54,549 nucleotides of DNA, taken from assembly GCA_009695205.1 (NCBI GenBank), contig SIBK01000023.1, positions 1 through 54,549 on the forward strand. Direction: 5' to 3'. The notes under the pieces are model-generated. The model was not told where the DNA came from and did no database searches. It saw only the letters and a program-made list of their open reading frames with translations. This stretch comes from Pedosphaera sp. GTDB lineage: Bacteria > Verrucomicrobiota > Verrucomicrobiia > Limisphaerales > UBA9464. Shown here in pieces: positions 26,721-35,459 of this stretch; position 1 is the first letter of the stretch, and the number at the start of each line of letters is the position of its first letter. The translations under genes were made by a program, and so were the position numbers.

Positions 26721-28798
26721 CGCGAAGAATCTCCCATCCACGCCAAAGCGACGATCAACAGCACCACTCCGAACGCGAGGATCCGCAGGTAGCGTTGCGC
26801 TTGACCGTTTTGCAGCCGTCCGGCCAGGCGGCCCAAACCGCGAAGGTTTTCGCAGGACACGTCAAAGCCTGAGTTAATGAAGATCTGATCAAAATAACGG
26901 CTCATCCAGGCAAGCCCCACCGTTAGGAACCCCACGAGATCCACGCATGCCGACCATCCGAATCGATCGACCCCGTCGGATAATGCCGTGACGATCCGGC
27001 TCAGTCTCAAAATGGTAATCTCGTAAAATTCATCCACGCGTAGACGTTCTCGGAGAGCGGCAAAGATCCCCGGGAAACGCTGCTCGATTGGGTCGATGGC
27101 TTCGCCGTCTCCGACCCGAGAATAGAGCGCCCAACCACTGCCCAGGCCAATAACCACCGCCATAATCGACAGTACCATGACGATCCCCGTGGCTGCATCG
27201 CCACTCCAGCCCAGGTGGAGTTCCGACAAATGCCCCGCGAGATAAGCGTCAAACCACGGCCAGACCGGCGTCGCGAATATCGAAAGCAACACTGCGCAGG
27301 CCGCCAGGCTCACGAGGGGAAGGGTCATGATCGGTGGTGATTCGTGGGGCACAAAATCATGAACGCCATCCCCTCGGCCTAGGCTGAGCTCGGTCCGCGG
27401 ACGAAAAAATACGAACCACATCTGCCGCGTCATGTAGAAAGCCGTCAACACCGCGCCAGTCAGGGCCAGAATGAATGGCCCCTTCGACACAGGCCAGTTC
27501 ATCGCGGAATGAAGGATTTCGTCTTTGCTCCAAAAACCCGAAAAGACGAGAGGAAAACCCGAGAGCGCCAGCATGCCGACAGCGTACGTGGTGAACGTGA
27601 CCGGCATTCGCTTGCACAATCCGCCCATGCGCCGGATGTCCTGTTCCTCGTGACAGCCATGAATGACCGAGCCAGCTCCCAGGAAGAGAAGCGCCTTGAA
27701 AAATGCGTGCGTGAGCAGATGAAACATCCCCACCGCGGGCCCACCAACGCCGAGTCCGACGAACATATAGCCGAGTTGCGACACGGTGGAATAGGCAAGG
27801 ATGCGTTTAATGTCCGTCTGCGCCACCGCGATGAGCGCAGCGAAAACAGCGGTGATCGCGCCGGTCCAAGTCACCACTTGCAGCGCGGTTGAGATGGGAG
27901 GCAACACGCTGTCCTGGGTGAGGCCGGTCGTGAACTGCGCATTGAACAGGGGATACATGCGTGCCACGAGGAAGACACCGGCCGTCACCATGGTCGCTGC
28001 GTGGATGAGGGCGCTGACCGGAGTGGGGCCTTCCATCGCATCCGGCAACCAGACGTGTAAGGGAAACTGACCCGACTTGCCCACGGCGCCGCAGAATAGC
28101 AAAAGCGAAATTGCCGTACTAACAAACATGCCGCCCACGGTGGTCTGGGCGACGAGCTTGGCCAGCGCACCCTGTTCGAGGCAGCCGGCGCCGTCGCTAT
28201 AAAAAAGTAATGTGCCTGTTTCGTGATAGAGCCAGACGATGCCGAGCAGAAAGCCGATGTCGCCAACACGTGTGGTGATGAAGGCCTTCTTCGCCGCCGC
28301 CGCCGCGGAAGGCTTGTGATGCCAGAATCCGATGAGTAGATACGAGGCGAGGCCGACCAATTCCCAGCACATGAAGAGCATCAAGAGATTGTTCGAGATG
28401 ACGAGGCCGAGCATCGCCGCGGCGAACAGCGACAGGAAGCAGAAGAATCGGGTGAAATTCTCATCGCGAGCCATATAACCGACGCTATAGATAAAAATGA
28501 GCCCGCCAACGAACGTGATCATAACGAGCATGGAAGCCGTCAACGGATCCAGAACCCAACCGAGTTGTAGTAACGTCTCGCCGAACTGGAACCACGGGAA
28601 ATTGTGGACCTGCCGCTCGGTGTGTTCACCGAGTGTCATCGCAAAGCCACCGCAGGCGATAAGAAATGCCACCGCCATTGAACCGATGGACAGCGTCGCT
28701 GCAAGCCGACGTTGGGGCCGCTGGAGCAACGCGCCCAGTCCCGCCGCCAGCAATGGCAGCGCGGGAATCAACCAGAGGTTTCGAATGATCCAAGTCAT
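26717..28798 (-). CDS. nuoL: complex I subunit L, long form
   Basis: A 693-aa distal antiporter subunit (E. coli NuoL 613 aa). The core is typical: WELVGLASYLLIGFW, LLLFCGAVGKSGQFPLHVWLPDAMEGPTPV, LAYSTVSQLGYMFVG, HAFFKALLFLGAGSVIHG and GFWSKDEIL. The C-terminal part, which includes the horizontal helix and a last membrane anchor (ILAFGVVLLIVALAWMG), accounts for much of the extra length. A longer horizontal helix would be needed to span a membrane arm with two M subunits, but I infer this from length only. The 283-nt gap upstream, towards nuoK, contains palindromic repeats. Confidence 0.95.
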   Translation of the reverse strand: MTWIIRNLWLIPALPLLAAGLGALLQRPQRRLAATLSIGSMAVAFLIACGGFAMTLGEHTERQVHNFPWFQFGETLLQLGWVLDPLTASMLVMITFVGGLIFIYSVGYMARDENFTRFFCFLSLFAAAMLGLVISNNLLMLFMCWELVGLASYLLIGFWHHKPSAAAAAKKAFITTRVGDIGFLLGIVWLYHETGTLLFYSDGAGCLEQGALAKLVAQTTVGGMFVSTAISLLLFCGAVGKSGQFPLHVWLPDAMEGPTPVSALIHAATMVTAGVFLVARMYPLFNAQFTTGLTQDSVLPPISTALQVVTWTGAITAVFAALIAVAQTDIKRILAYSTVSQLGYMFVGLGVGGPAVGMFHLLTHAFFKALLFLGAGSVIHGCHEEQDIRRMGGLCKRMPVTFTTYAVGMLALSGFPLVFSGFWSKDEILHSAMNWPVSKGPFILALTGAVLTAFYMTRQMWFVFFRPRTELSLGRGDGVHDFVPHESPPIMTLPLVSLAACAVLLSIFATPVWPWFDAYLAGHLSELHLGWSGDAATGIVMVLSIMAVVIGLGSGWALYSRVGDGEAIDPIEQRFPGIFAALRERLRVDEFYEITILRLSRIVTALSDGVDRFGWSACVDLVGFLTVGLAWMSRYFDQIFINSGFDVSCENLRGLGRLAGRLQNGQAQRYLRILAFGVVLLIVALAWMGDSSR

Positions 28799-28832
28799 GC
28801 GGCAATTCCACTAATCGATGTCGCAAAAGCAA

Positions 28833-28870
28833 AGCCGCGGAGCGGCCTCATCTCCCAGCCGCGGAGCGGC
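28833..28870. repeat. 14-nt direct repeat pair in the nuoK-nuoL gap
   Basis: AGCCGCGGAGCGGC occurs at 28833-28846 and again at 28857-28870, 24 nt apart. Each copy can form a small GCCGC/GCGGC-type stem. Confidence 0.6.
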
Positions 28871-28878
28871 GTCAGATC

Positions 28879-28945
28879 GTAGCTCAGGGCGTGAGCCGTG
28901 GGATAGAGATCACAAGTAATCCAAGCCCCGGCAGGGGCGACAGAG
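28879..28945 (-). repeat. dispersed two-hairpin repeat, family 2, left copy
   Basis: Read on the minus strand, this ~67-nt unit begins CTCTGTCGCCCCTGCCGGGG, continues through a variable spacer and ends in CCCACGGCTCACGCCCTGAG-CTAC. It is an inverted partner of 28975-29040, so the two lie back to back within the nuo operon. A third copy is at 54057-54122. Confidence 0.7.
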
Positions 28946-28974
28946 CGGGAAGACGTCACCACTCGTGCGAAATT

Positions 28975-29040
28975 CTCTGCCGCCCTTCCGGGGCTCGCGT
29001 GCTTCGCGCGCCGATACCCACGGCTCACGCCGTGGGCTAC
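28975..29040 (+). repeat. dispersed two-hairpin repeat, family 2, right copy
   Basis: This 66-nt unit opens CTCTGCCGCCCTTCCGGGGC and ends with the perfect hairpin CCCACGGC-TCAC-GCCGTGGG followed by CTAC. Placed between nuoK and nuoL, it could stabilise the upstream mRNA or attenuate transcription. Confidence 0.75.
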
Positions 29041-29081
29041 TCTTTGACGCCGTTCCGAGCCTTCGGATTGTAACGTGCTTT

Positions 29082-29393
29082 TCATCCATTCAACTTGTTC
29101 ACTTCATCCACGTTGCTCGTCCGCAAGTGCCGATAGATCGAGATGATCAGAGCGAGGCCGACGGCGGCTTCGGCAGCCGCGACAGCGATAGCAAAAATAA
29201 CGAACATTATGCCGGTCAATGCCTCGGGATTCCCGCCGTAACGCCAGAAGGCCAGAAAATTCAAGTTCGCCGCGTTGAGCATCAGTTCGATCCCGACGAG
29301 GACGAGGATGGCGTGGCGGCGGACCAGCGCGCCAGCCAAACCCACACTGAATAACATGGCCGACAGCAGCAGATATTGATGCAGGGGATTCAT
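29082..29393 (-). CDS. nuoK: complex I subunit K
   Basis: A 103-aa three-helix membrane subunit (E. coli 100 aa). The two buried glutamates are in [16 protein letters not shown] and in the third helix ([17 protein letters not shown]). It begins [14 protein letters not shown]. It lies 91 nt after nuoJ and is separated from nuoL by a repeat-filled gap. Confidence 0.95.
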   Translation of the reverse strand: MNPLHQYLLLSAMLFSVGLAGALVRRHAILVLVGIELMLNAANLNFLAFWRYGGNPEALTGIMFVIFAIAVAAAEAAVGLALIISIYRHLRTSNVDEVNKLNG

Positions 29394-29484
29394 CAGGACA
29401 GCGTTGAATCGTTGATTCGCCTAGCCACAGAATAGGTCGCTCTGTGCCAATCCATTCTACGATCTCGAGATTTTACCGGTTTTC

Positions 29485-29991
29485 TCATTTTAATCCTTTC
29501 CTTTCGTGCAGCGCGATGATGACGGCCCCGATCAAAGCCGCCGTTAGAAGTAGACCCATGACTTGCAGCGGCAGCACATACTCGGCGACCAGCTTTCCGC
29601 CAATATTTTTTACGACGAAAGAGACATCGAGGGAAGGGTTTCCGGTAATTTCCGTGAGCGCTTTAGACTTGATCACGGTCCAAGCCAGCGTGGCAAAAAC
29701 GGCTCCAGCGATGATCAAACCGGACCACGGCGCGAATGTGATGCGTCCGGCGGGAGCCTCGGTGCCGCGCGTCAGCAGGATTGCGAAGACGATCAAAATA
29801 GAGACAGCGCCGACATAGACGAGAATCTGGATCCACCCGATGAACTCGGCGTCGAGTCCCAAATAAATCAAGGCGAGTCCAACGAGGGACACCGCTAGAC
29901 AAAGTGCGGAGTGGACGAGATTTCGCAAGGACATGGCGGCAACTGCAGCACCGATGATGAGTCCAGAGAGAATGGCAAAGGAAAGGCTCAC
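29485..29991 (-). CDS. nuoJ: complex I subunit J
   Basis: A 168-aa five-helix subunit with the conserved AEFIGWIQILVYVGAVSILIVFAI segment that contains the pi-bulge Tyr-Val-Gly-Ala, here at about residues 50-73. It follows nuoH by 22 nt. The length fits the family (E. coli 184 aa). Confidence 0.93.
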   Translation of the reverse strand: MSLSFAILSGLIIGAAVAAMSLRNLVHSALCLAVSLVGLALIYLGLDAEFIGWIQILVYVGAVSILIVFAILLTRGTEAPAGRITFAPWSGLIIAGAVFATLAWTVIKSKALTEITGNPSLDVSFVVKNIGGKLVAEYVLPLQVMGLLLTAALIGAVIIALHERKGLK

Positions 29992-30013
29992 GAGGATTTA
30001 GTGTGTCAACGCT

Positions 30014-31237
30014 TTAACTCGCATAGCGGTAGGTGCGAGGGCGAAATTTCGCCTCAAATCCCCGGCCAAGAATCCAATAGGAGAACGTGAGCAAGATCGC
30101 GCCGAGCAACCAGCGAAGCGCGGGATTCCACGAATTGGTAAAATGCCAGAGGGCCGCCACCACCAGATTAATCAGCGTCATCGGCAAGAGGAATTTCCAG
30201 GCGAAATTCATGAGCTGATCGAGGCGCAGCCGGGGAAGCGTTCCGCGCAGCCAGATGAAGAAGGCAATCATCAGAAAGAGTTTGAAAAAGAACCAAAACC
30301 AGGACGGCATCCAGTTCAGAAACGTGAACGGCGACAGCCATCCGCCCAGAAATAGAGTAATACCGAGTCCGCTGATGGCGAAAAGTCCGAGGTATTCGCC
30401 AAGAAAGAAGAGGGCGAACTTGAAGCCCGAATATTCGGTGAAGTAGCCTGCGACAAGTTCCGATTCGGCCTCCGGGAGGTCAAAGGGCGTGCGGTTGGCC
30501 TCGGCACAGGCGGCGATTAGAAAGAGCCAGAAACCGGCGAATCCCCAGGGCGTAAATACGTGCCACCCGTGGAGGAATCCGAAATTGACCCCGGACTGAC
30601 GCTCCACGATCGTGACCAGCGAGAGCGAGCCCGCCATCATTACCACGGTGAGCGACGACAGGATCAGTGGAATTTCGTAGCTGATCATCTGAGCTATCGC
30701 CCGCATGGCGCCGAGCAGGGAATATTTGTTGTGGCTCGACCAACCGGCCATAAAAACACTGAGCTCGGTCGCGGCACCGGCGGCAAAAAAGAACAGCAGA
30801 CCCGTTTCCCTCAAATCGAGCGCAGCCATGTTCCGACCCACGGGCAGCACGGAGAACGCGAGCAACACCGGGACGAGGAGGACGAAAGGCGCAAGGAAAT
30901 GAACCACGCGATCCGCCTCGCGCGGGACGATGTCCTCCTTGGTCAGTGATTTGATGCCATCGGCGGCGAACTGGCCGAACCCCGCGAGACGAAGTTTCGG
31001 GAGCCACGGAAAAAGTGTGGGGAGCCGCGGAAGCCCAACCCGGTTCGGCCCGGGCCTGTTTTGAATGCGGCCAAGACCCTTTCGTTCAAGAACCGTGGTG
31101 AGAGCAAACAGCAACGGAAAGACCAGCACGATCGCCGTGACGGAAATCAGGATCGAAACCAACGGCTGCAACCCTTCCGGTAGAAACGCGACAACCCCGT
31201 GCTTGAGGTGGACGAAAATTTGGTCGATTTGTTCCAT
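30014..31237 (-). CDS. nuoH: complex I subunit H
   Basis: A 407-aa membrane subunit that forms the quinone-access chamber with NuoB and NuoD. Signatures are LERKGLGRIQNRPGPNRVG, ADGIKSLTKEDIVP, AQMISYEIPLILS, DLPEAESELVAGYFTEYSG and FIWLRGTLPRLRLDQLM. It is about 80 residues longer than E. coli NuoH. Part of the excess is a Pro/Leu-rich insertion (LPRLPTLFPWLPKLRLAG) between the GPNRVG and FADGIK motifs. It lies 12 nt after nuoI. Confidence 0.95.
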   Translation of the reverse strand: MEQIDQIFVHLKHGVVAFLPEGLQPLVSILISVTAIVLVFPLLFALTTVLERKGLGRIQNRPGPNRVGLPRLPTLFPWLPKLRLAGFGQFAADGIKSLTKEDIVPREADRVVHFLAPFVLLVPVLLAFSVLPVGRNMAALDLRETGLLFFFAAGAATELSVFMAGWSSHNKYSLLGAMRAIAQMISYEIPLILSSLTVVMMAGSLSLVTIVERQSGVNFGFLHGWHVFTPWGFAGFWLFLIAACAEANRTPFDLPEAESELVAGYFTEYSGFKFALFFLGEYLGLFAISGLGITLFLGGWLSPFTFLNWMPSWFWFFFKLFLMIAFFIWLRGTLPRLRLDQLMNFAWKFLLPMTLINLVVAALWHFTNSWNPALRWLLGAILLTFSYWILGRGFEAKFRPRTYRYAS

Positions 31238-31249
31238 TCCAGAGGGTGC

Positions 31250-31897
31250 TTACATCGGTAGGTTTGGAGGCCCCAGCGCGGGCGGAATGGTGACGGCCTC
31301 CGGCGACGAAGCTAGAGGCCGGGGAATCCCCGCTTCCGCTTTGGCCTTGGCATCGGCCGCCGCTTTGGCCTCAGCCTTTGCCTTGTCCGCGGCGAGGGCG
31401 GCATCCGACACAGCGGCGTCGGTGGGGTGAATCTCCTGAAAATGGCTGTTGGGCTTGGCGAGCTGGCCCTTGTGGAGAAGAAGCTGACCGAAGCGGTCGC
31501 TGGTGCTTAGCTCGAACTCCGTATCCATCTTGATCGCCTCGAACGGGCAAACCTCGACACAAATCTGACAGCTCATGCAGACGGAAAGATCAATATCGAA
31601 AGTCGCCGGATAGAACTGCGGTTTGCCCACATGATCGGGCTTCTTGTCCTTGCTTTTAACGATGAAAATGCACTGCGGGGGACATTCCTTTTCACATATC
31701 TGACAGGAGACACAGCGGAGACCCTTCATGGCGTCGTCACCGTCGAAAACAAGAAATGGAAACTGACGCGTGTTTTCAGCCAGCGTTTGGCGCTCGTCGG
31801 GATACTCGATGGTGGTTAGCCCCGATTCATCGATGTAAGAGCCGACGAAGTTTTTCGCCGTCTCCGCGAGACCTTTGAGGATGCCGGAGCCAAGCAT
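31250..31897 (-). CDS. nuoI: complex I subunit I, 2x[4Fe-4S] ferredoxin-like, with alanine-rich tail
   Basis: A 215-aa subunit carrying clusters N6a and N6b. Two complete motifs are visible: CVSCQICEKECPPQC and CMSCQICVEVCPFEA. The typical family length is about 160-180 aa. The extra part is a C-terminal tail rich in Ala and Lys (LAADKAKAEAKAAADAKAKA) ending in a Pro-rich stretch. It precedes nuoH, whereas many operons have H before I. It is the most likely electron entry side if soluble ferredoxin replaces the NuoEFG module. Confidence 0.93.
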   Translation of the reverse strand: MLGSGILKGLAETAKNFVGSYIDESGLTTIEYPDERQTLAENTRQFPFLVFDGDDAMKGLRCVSCQICEKECPPQCIFIVKSKDKKPDHVGKPQFYPATFDIDLSVCMSCQICVEVCPFEAIKMDTEFELSTSDRFGQLLLHKGQLAKPNSHFQEIHPTDAAVSDAALAADKAKAEAKAAADAKAKAEAGIPRPLASSPEAVTIPPALGPPNLPM

Positions 31898-31920
31898 AGC
31901 GTCAGTTCATAGAAAAGGGT

Positions 31921-33099
31921 TCACCGGTCCACCTCACCAAGCACAATATCCACACTGCCGAGGGTAACTACGGCGTCAGCGACGGACTGGCCGAGACACA
32001 TGTCCTCGAGGATTGTCAGGTTGATGAGGCTGGGCGGACGGACCCGGTAGCGATAGGGGTTCGGGCTTCCGTCGCTGATGAGATAAAAGCCGAGCTCGCC
32101 TTTGGGCCCTTCGATTCGGCCGTACGCCTCTCCCACTTTCGGGCGAAAGCTCCGCAGCTTTGCCTTGGGATCGATGATAGGGCCGCCGGGAACCTCTTTG
32201 AGCGCCTGCTGAAGAATCTTCAGCGACTCGCGAATTTCCAGCAATCGAATCATGTAGCGATCATAAACATCGCCCTGTTCCCCGAGCGGGATGCGAAACT
32301 CGAAGCGATCGTAAATACCATAGTGATCGACTTTGCGGATGTCGTAATCCACGCCGCAGGCACGGAGCATTGGGCCGGTCACCCCGGCGCTGATGGCAAG
32401 TTCGCGCGGCAGGCGGCCGACCCCCTGGGTGCGTGCCAGGAGGATTTCGTTCGTATTGAGCAGCGCTTCGTAACTATCGAGAAACTGAGGAAAATCACCG
32501 ACGATTTTCCGCACCCGATCAAGCCAGCCCGGAGGCAAGTCGCAACGGCAACCGCCAAACCGCATATAGTTGCACATCATCCGCGCTCCGGTCAAGGATT
32601 CGAAGAGGTCGAGGATTTTTTCGCGTTCGCGAAAGGCGTACATTAGGGGCGTGCCGAGCGCGCCCATGTCCTGAAGTAGAAATCCGCAGACGCTGGTGTG
32701 ATTTTGCAGGCGAGTGAGTTCGGCCGTGATGACGCGGATGAACTCGGCCCGTTCCGGCACCTGCAGGCCGGCCAACTTTTCCACAGCCAGCGCGTAGGCC
32801 CAGTTGTTGGTGAGGGAGCAAAAATAATCCAACCGGTCGGTGTAGGGCATCGAGCCCAGGTAACTCGTGTTTTCAGCAATCTTCTCGTGGTTGCGATGGA
32901 GATATCCAAAAACCGGCTTGAGCTTCACGACCGTCTCGCCGTCCAGCACGACATCCATGCGAAACACACCGTGGGTCGAGGGATGCTGCGGACCCATCGC
33001 GACTTCGAGCAGCTCCCCATCAAGCTCAGAGCCTTCGGGCGAGGTCTTTGGAACGACTTCGTAATTCCGGGGAGCGGGAGATTCGGTGGCAACGCTCAT
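31921..33099 (-). CDS. nuoD: complex I subunit D (49-kDa)
   Basis: A 392-aa quinone-site subunit, not fused to NuoC. The N-terminal loop [15 protein letters not shown] carries the quinone-binding His. [51 protein letters not shown] and the C-terminal [13 protein letters not shown] are also conserved. It follows nuoC by 64 nt. The MidA-type methyltransferase encoded at 42369 could modify it, by analogy with mitochondrial NDUFAF7 acting on NDUFS2. Confidence 0.95.
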   Translation of the reverse strand: MSVATESPAPRNYEVVPKTSPEGSELDGELLEVAMGPQHPSTHGVFRMDVVLDGETVVKLKPVFGYLHRNHEKIAENTSYLGSMPYTDRLDYFCSLTNNWAYALAVEKLAGLQVPERAEFIRVITAELTRLQNHTSVCGFLLQDMGALGTPLMYAFREREKILDLFESLTGARMMCNYMRFGGCRCDLPPGWLDRVRKIVGDFPQFLDSYEALLNTNEILLARTQGVGRLPRELAISAGVTGPMLRACGVDYDIRKVDHYGIYDRFEFRIPLGEQGDVYDRYMIRLLEIRESLKILQQALKEVPGGPIIDPKAKLRSFRPKVGEAYGRIEGPKGELGFYLISDGSPNPYRYRVRPPSLINLTILEDMCLGQSVADAVVTLGSVDIVLGEVDR

Positions 33100-33163
33100 G
33101 CCAAAAAAGATTCAACCAAGCCGCCAAGATTGCCCTGCCTCCGTTCGTTTAACGATTCCCGCT

Positions 33164-33799
33164 TCACAGTGTGCCTTTTGCGGCCTGATGCCTCTTTGAT
33201 TTCTCGAGTACGTCATCGTGCGGCGTCGGCTCGTATTCGTAATCGTCCGGTTCGCTGTAATCTTTGCGCATCGGATGATCCCTGAACTCGTCCCACATCA
33301 AAATACGGCGCAGGTCGGGATGACCGTCGAAAACCACTCCGAACAGGTCATAAACCTCGCGCTCTTGGAATTCGCAACTTCGCCAGACCGGAGTGAATGA
33401 GGGCAACTGCACCTGGTCTTTGCGATTTCCGGTCCGCAACCGAAGGATCAACGGCCCATGCTTCATCGCCATTGAATACAGGTGATACACCCCTTCGAGA
33501 AATCCGGGACGGGCGGTCTTGGTCACCTCATCAACTTCCTTCTCCACGCCATCGATGACTTTCTTGACCTTAACCTTCGAGGTGATTTCCGTGTCCGGCC
33601 AATCCACACCGGTCATGTTGGAGCAGTAGTCGAACCGCAATTGCGCATCATCCCGGAGAAACCTGGCCAAGGCGACGGCGTGGGCGTTATCCAGAAGCAG
33701 TGAATGCTGGCCGGATGGGCTCTCGTTGGGAAGGATCTCCAATTTCGCCCCAGGAACTGCCGCTTCGAGGCGGATTTTGATTTGCTCCAAGGATTCCAT
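33164..33799 (-). CDS. nuoC: complex I subunit C (30-kDa)
   Basis: A 211-aa hydrophilic subunit. The conserved core is PSFTPVWRSCEFQEREVYDLFGVVF followed by HPDLRRILMWDEFRDHPMRKDY. The last 25 residues form a charged tail. It follows nuoB by 27 nt. The length matches stand-alone NuoC proteins. Confidence 0.94.
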   Translation of the reverse strand: MESLEQIKIRLEAAVPGAKLEILPNESPSGQHSLLLDNAHAVALARFLRDDAQLRFDYCSNMTGVDWPDTEITSKVKVKKVIDGVEKEVDEVTKTARPGFLEGVYHLYSMAMKHGPLILRLRTGNRKDQVQLPSFTPVWRSCEFQEREVYDLFGVVFDGHPDLRRILMWDEFRDHPMRKDYSEPDDYEYEPTPHDDVLEKSKRHQAAKGTL

Positions 33800-33826
33800 C
33801 AGGGGTCTTTTGGCGATTTCTCCAAA

Positions 33827-34468
33827 CTAACGGACCACCTGCGTCGGTTTCCACAACAGCGGATTCATCGCCGGCACGATGTCATGCTCGCCAAATTGCG
33901 GCACGGGAAATTCACTCGGGGCGTCCGCATCCAGATGACGCGGTCGGTTTGGCCCCGTCAACGCCTCAATTTCTATCTTTTTTTGCAGCGTGATCAAGGC
34001 ATGCAACAACGCCTCAGGCCGCGGAGGGCAGCCAGGAATATGGATATCCACAGGCAGGAGACGGTCGATTCCCTTGAGAACGTTGTACCCCTGTTTGAAC
34101 GGTCCGCCCGAGATCGCGCAGGCGCCCATGGCGATGACATATTTGGGCTCAGGCATCTGGTTGTAGAGGCGTACCACCTGCGGGGCCATCTTTTTGGTAA
34201 CGGTGCCAGCCACAATCATCAGGTCGGCCTGGCGTGGCGACGGCCGGAATACCTCCGAACCAAAGCGCGCGATATCCCACTTGGCCATGCTAGCCGCCAT
34301 CATCTCAATCGCGCAGCAGGCGAGGCCAAAGGAGAGCGGCCAGACGGAATTGCCGCGGCCCCAGTTGTAGAGCTCCTGGAGCGTTGTGAGGACGACGCCC
34401 TGTTTTGCCAGTTCGTTCTTAAGACCTTCTTCAATCATACGGGGTGCGCGATAAAATGGACTCGACAT
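33827..34468 (-). CDS. nuoB: complex I subunit B, cluster N2
   Basis: A 213-aa subunit holding the terminal [4Fe-4S] cluster N2. The tandem cysteines are in [12 protein letters not shown], with further ligands in [11 protein letters not shown] and [33 protein letters not shown] is also diagnostic. The start [15 protein letters not shown] was kept; an internal ATG is possible. It follows nuoA by 25 nt. Confidence 0.95.
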   Translation of the reverse strand: MSSPFYRAPRMIEEGLKNELAKQGVVLTTLQELYNWGRGNSVWPLSFGLACCAIEMMAASMAKWDIARFGSEVFRPSPRQADLMIVAGTVTKKMAPQVVRLYNQMPEPKYVIAMGACAISGGPFKQGYNVLKGIDRLLPVDIHIPGCPPRPEALLHALITLQKKIEIEALTGPNRPRHLDADAPSEFPVPQFGEHDIVPAMNPLLWKPTQVVR

Positions 34469-34493
34469 TGCCGCTCGAGTGTCTTGCTGGGCA

Positions 34494-34871
34494 TCACTTC
34501 CAGTTAAGGACTCCTTTCATCCAGGCCCAGGCGAGCCCCTCGACCAGCAGGAGCACAAACAACATCATCGCCAGGAATGCACTGACCGATAGCTCCAGAA
34601 ATTTCACCGCAAACGGCAGCAAGAACACCATTTCGACATCAAACACGAGGAACAAGATGCCGTAGAGATAGTATTCTGCCTTGAAGCGCACCATCGGATC
34701 CCCCTTGGATTCAACCCCGCATTCGTAGGTCGCATTCTTCTCCGGTCCGGGTTTCTGAGGGGAAAACCTCACCGCCCAGAGCCGGGCCAACCCCAGGGGA
34801 ACCAACGGGAAAGCCACCGCGACGACAAAGAAAACAGTGAGGAAAAGATACGGCTGATATTCAGCGGACAT
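34494..34871 (-). CDS. nuoA: complex I subunit A
   Basis: A 125-aa three-helix subunit and the first gene of the operon. The diagnostic loop reads [40 protein letters not shown], seen here as [12 protein letters not shown] followed by [14 protein letters not shown]. Its start faces the divergent PFOR-like gene across about 580 nt. Confidence 0.95.
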   Translation of the reverse strand: MSAEYQPYLFLTVFFVVAVAFPLVPLGLARLWAVRFSPQKPGPEKNATYECGVESKGDPMVRFKAEYYLYGILFLVFDVEMVFLLPFAVKFLELSVSAFLAMMLFVLLLVEGLAWAWMKGVLNWK

Positions 34872-34898
34872 CGTTCAAGGCTTTTTACAAATAGCATC

Positions 34899-34922
34899 AA
34901 CTCCGATAGAATTAACTCCGAT
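34899..34922. promoter_or_regulatory. 9-nt direct repeat upstream of nuoA
   Basis: AACTCCGAT occurs at 34899-34907 and at 34914-34922, 15 nt start to start, 28-51 nt before the nuoA start codon. The spacing and position would suit an operator or activator site for the nuo operon, but chance is possible. Confidence 0.25.
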
Positions 34923-35069
34923 CGGCACCAAAATACCCAACTATCACGGCACTAGGGAACACGCCCCACTCCAATTCTCGCCACGCTCGGGTCCCCTCTG
35001 ATGGACGAACGCACGTTACTCCTTGCAGGCTAATTTTTTCCAGCAGCCGAGCACAAGGCAAAAAAAGAA

Positions 35070-35459
35070 TTGTGCCCTAAGAAAAAGAGACCCCCGGCGC
35101 GCCCCCATGACCCTCGGTGGAGTCAAAATCAGCCTCCGGGGGGCATCGGACCGGGCGCGGCGACAAGTCCCTCGTGGAGAAAGCCGCAGGATGCCGCTGA
35201 ATGCTCTTTCATTTTCCGGCTGCTACTTTGTAGCATCGACATCGTGAAACCGGCCGTAGATTTTCCACTGCTGTCTGGCGTGATCGCTTCCACACAGCGT
35301 TCGCATATCGTCTGGACATCGGCGGGAACGGCGAGGACTGCTCCGGCGATTGCGGATCAAGCCCGGCCGGCCATCGAAACGTTTGAGCAAATACGGGGTG
35401 GAATCAGAGAAAACTCGACGGAAGCTCGCCGCTGTTGCAATTACACTGGAAATTTATGA
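35070..35459 (+). CDS. possible leader ORF overlapping the PFOR start
   Basis: A frame of up to 129 codons ends in a TGA that overlaps the PFOR-like ATG as ATGA (35456-35459). The upstream half is Pro/Arg-rich and unconvincing. From a GTG near 35244 it reads VKPAVDFPLLSGVIAST and later AIETFEQIRGG. No family is recognised and codon bias is weak. It may be a chance frame. Confidence 0.2.
   Translation: MCPKKKRPPARPHDPRWSQNQPPGGIGPGAATSPSWRKPQDAAECSFIFRLLLCSIDIVKPAVDFPLLSGVIASTQRSHIVWTSAGTARTAPAIADQARPAIETFEQIRGGIRENSTEARRCCNYTGNL
35221..35235. promoter_or_regulatory. palindrome upstream of the PFOR-like gene
   Basis: TGCTAC-TTT-GTAGCA is a perfect 6-bp inverted repeat with a 3-nt centre, about 220 nt before the PFOR-like start in the divergent nuoA intergenic region. 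It could be an operator or a small RNA hairpin. Nothing else in the 580-nt gap stands out apart from the repeat near nuoA. Confidence 0.25.
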
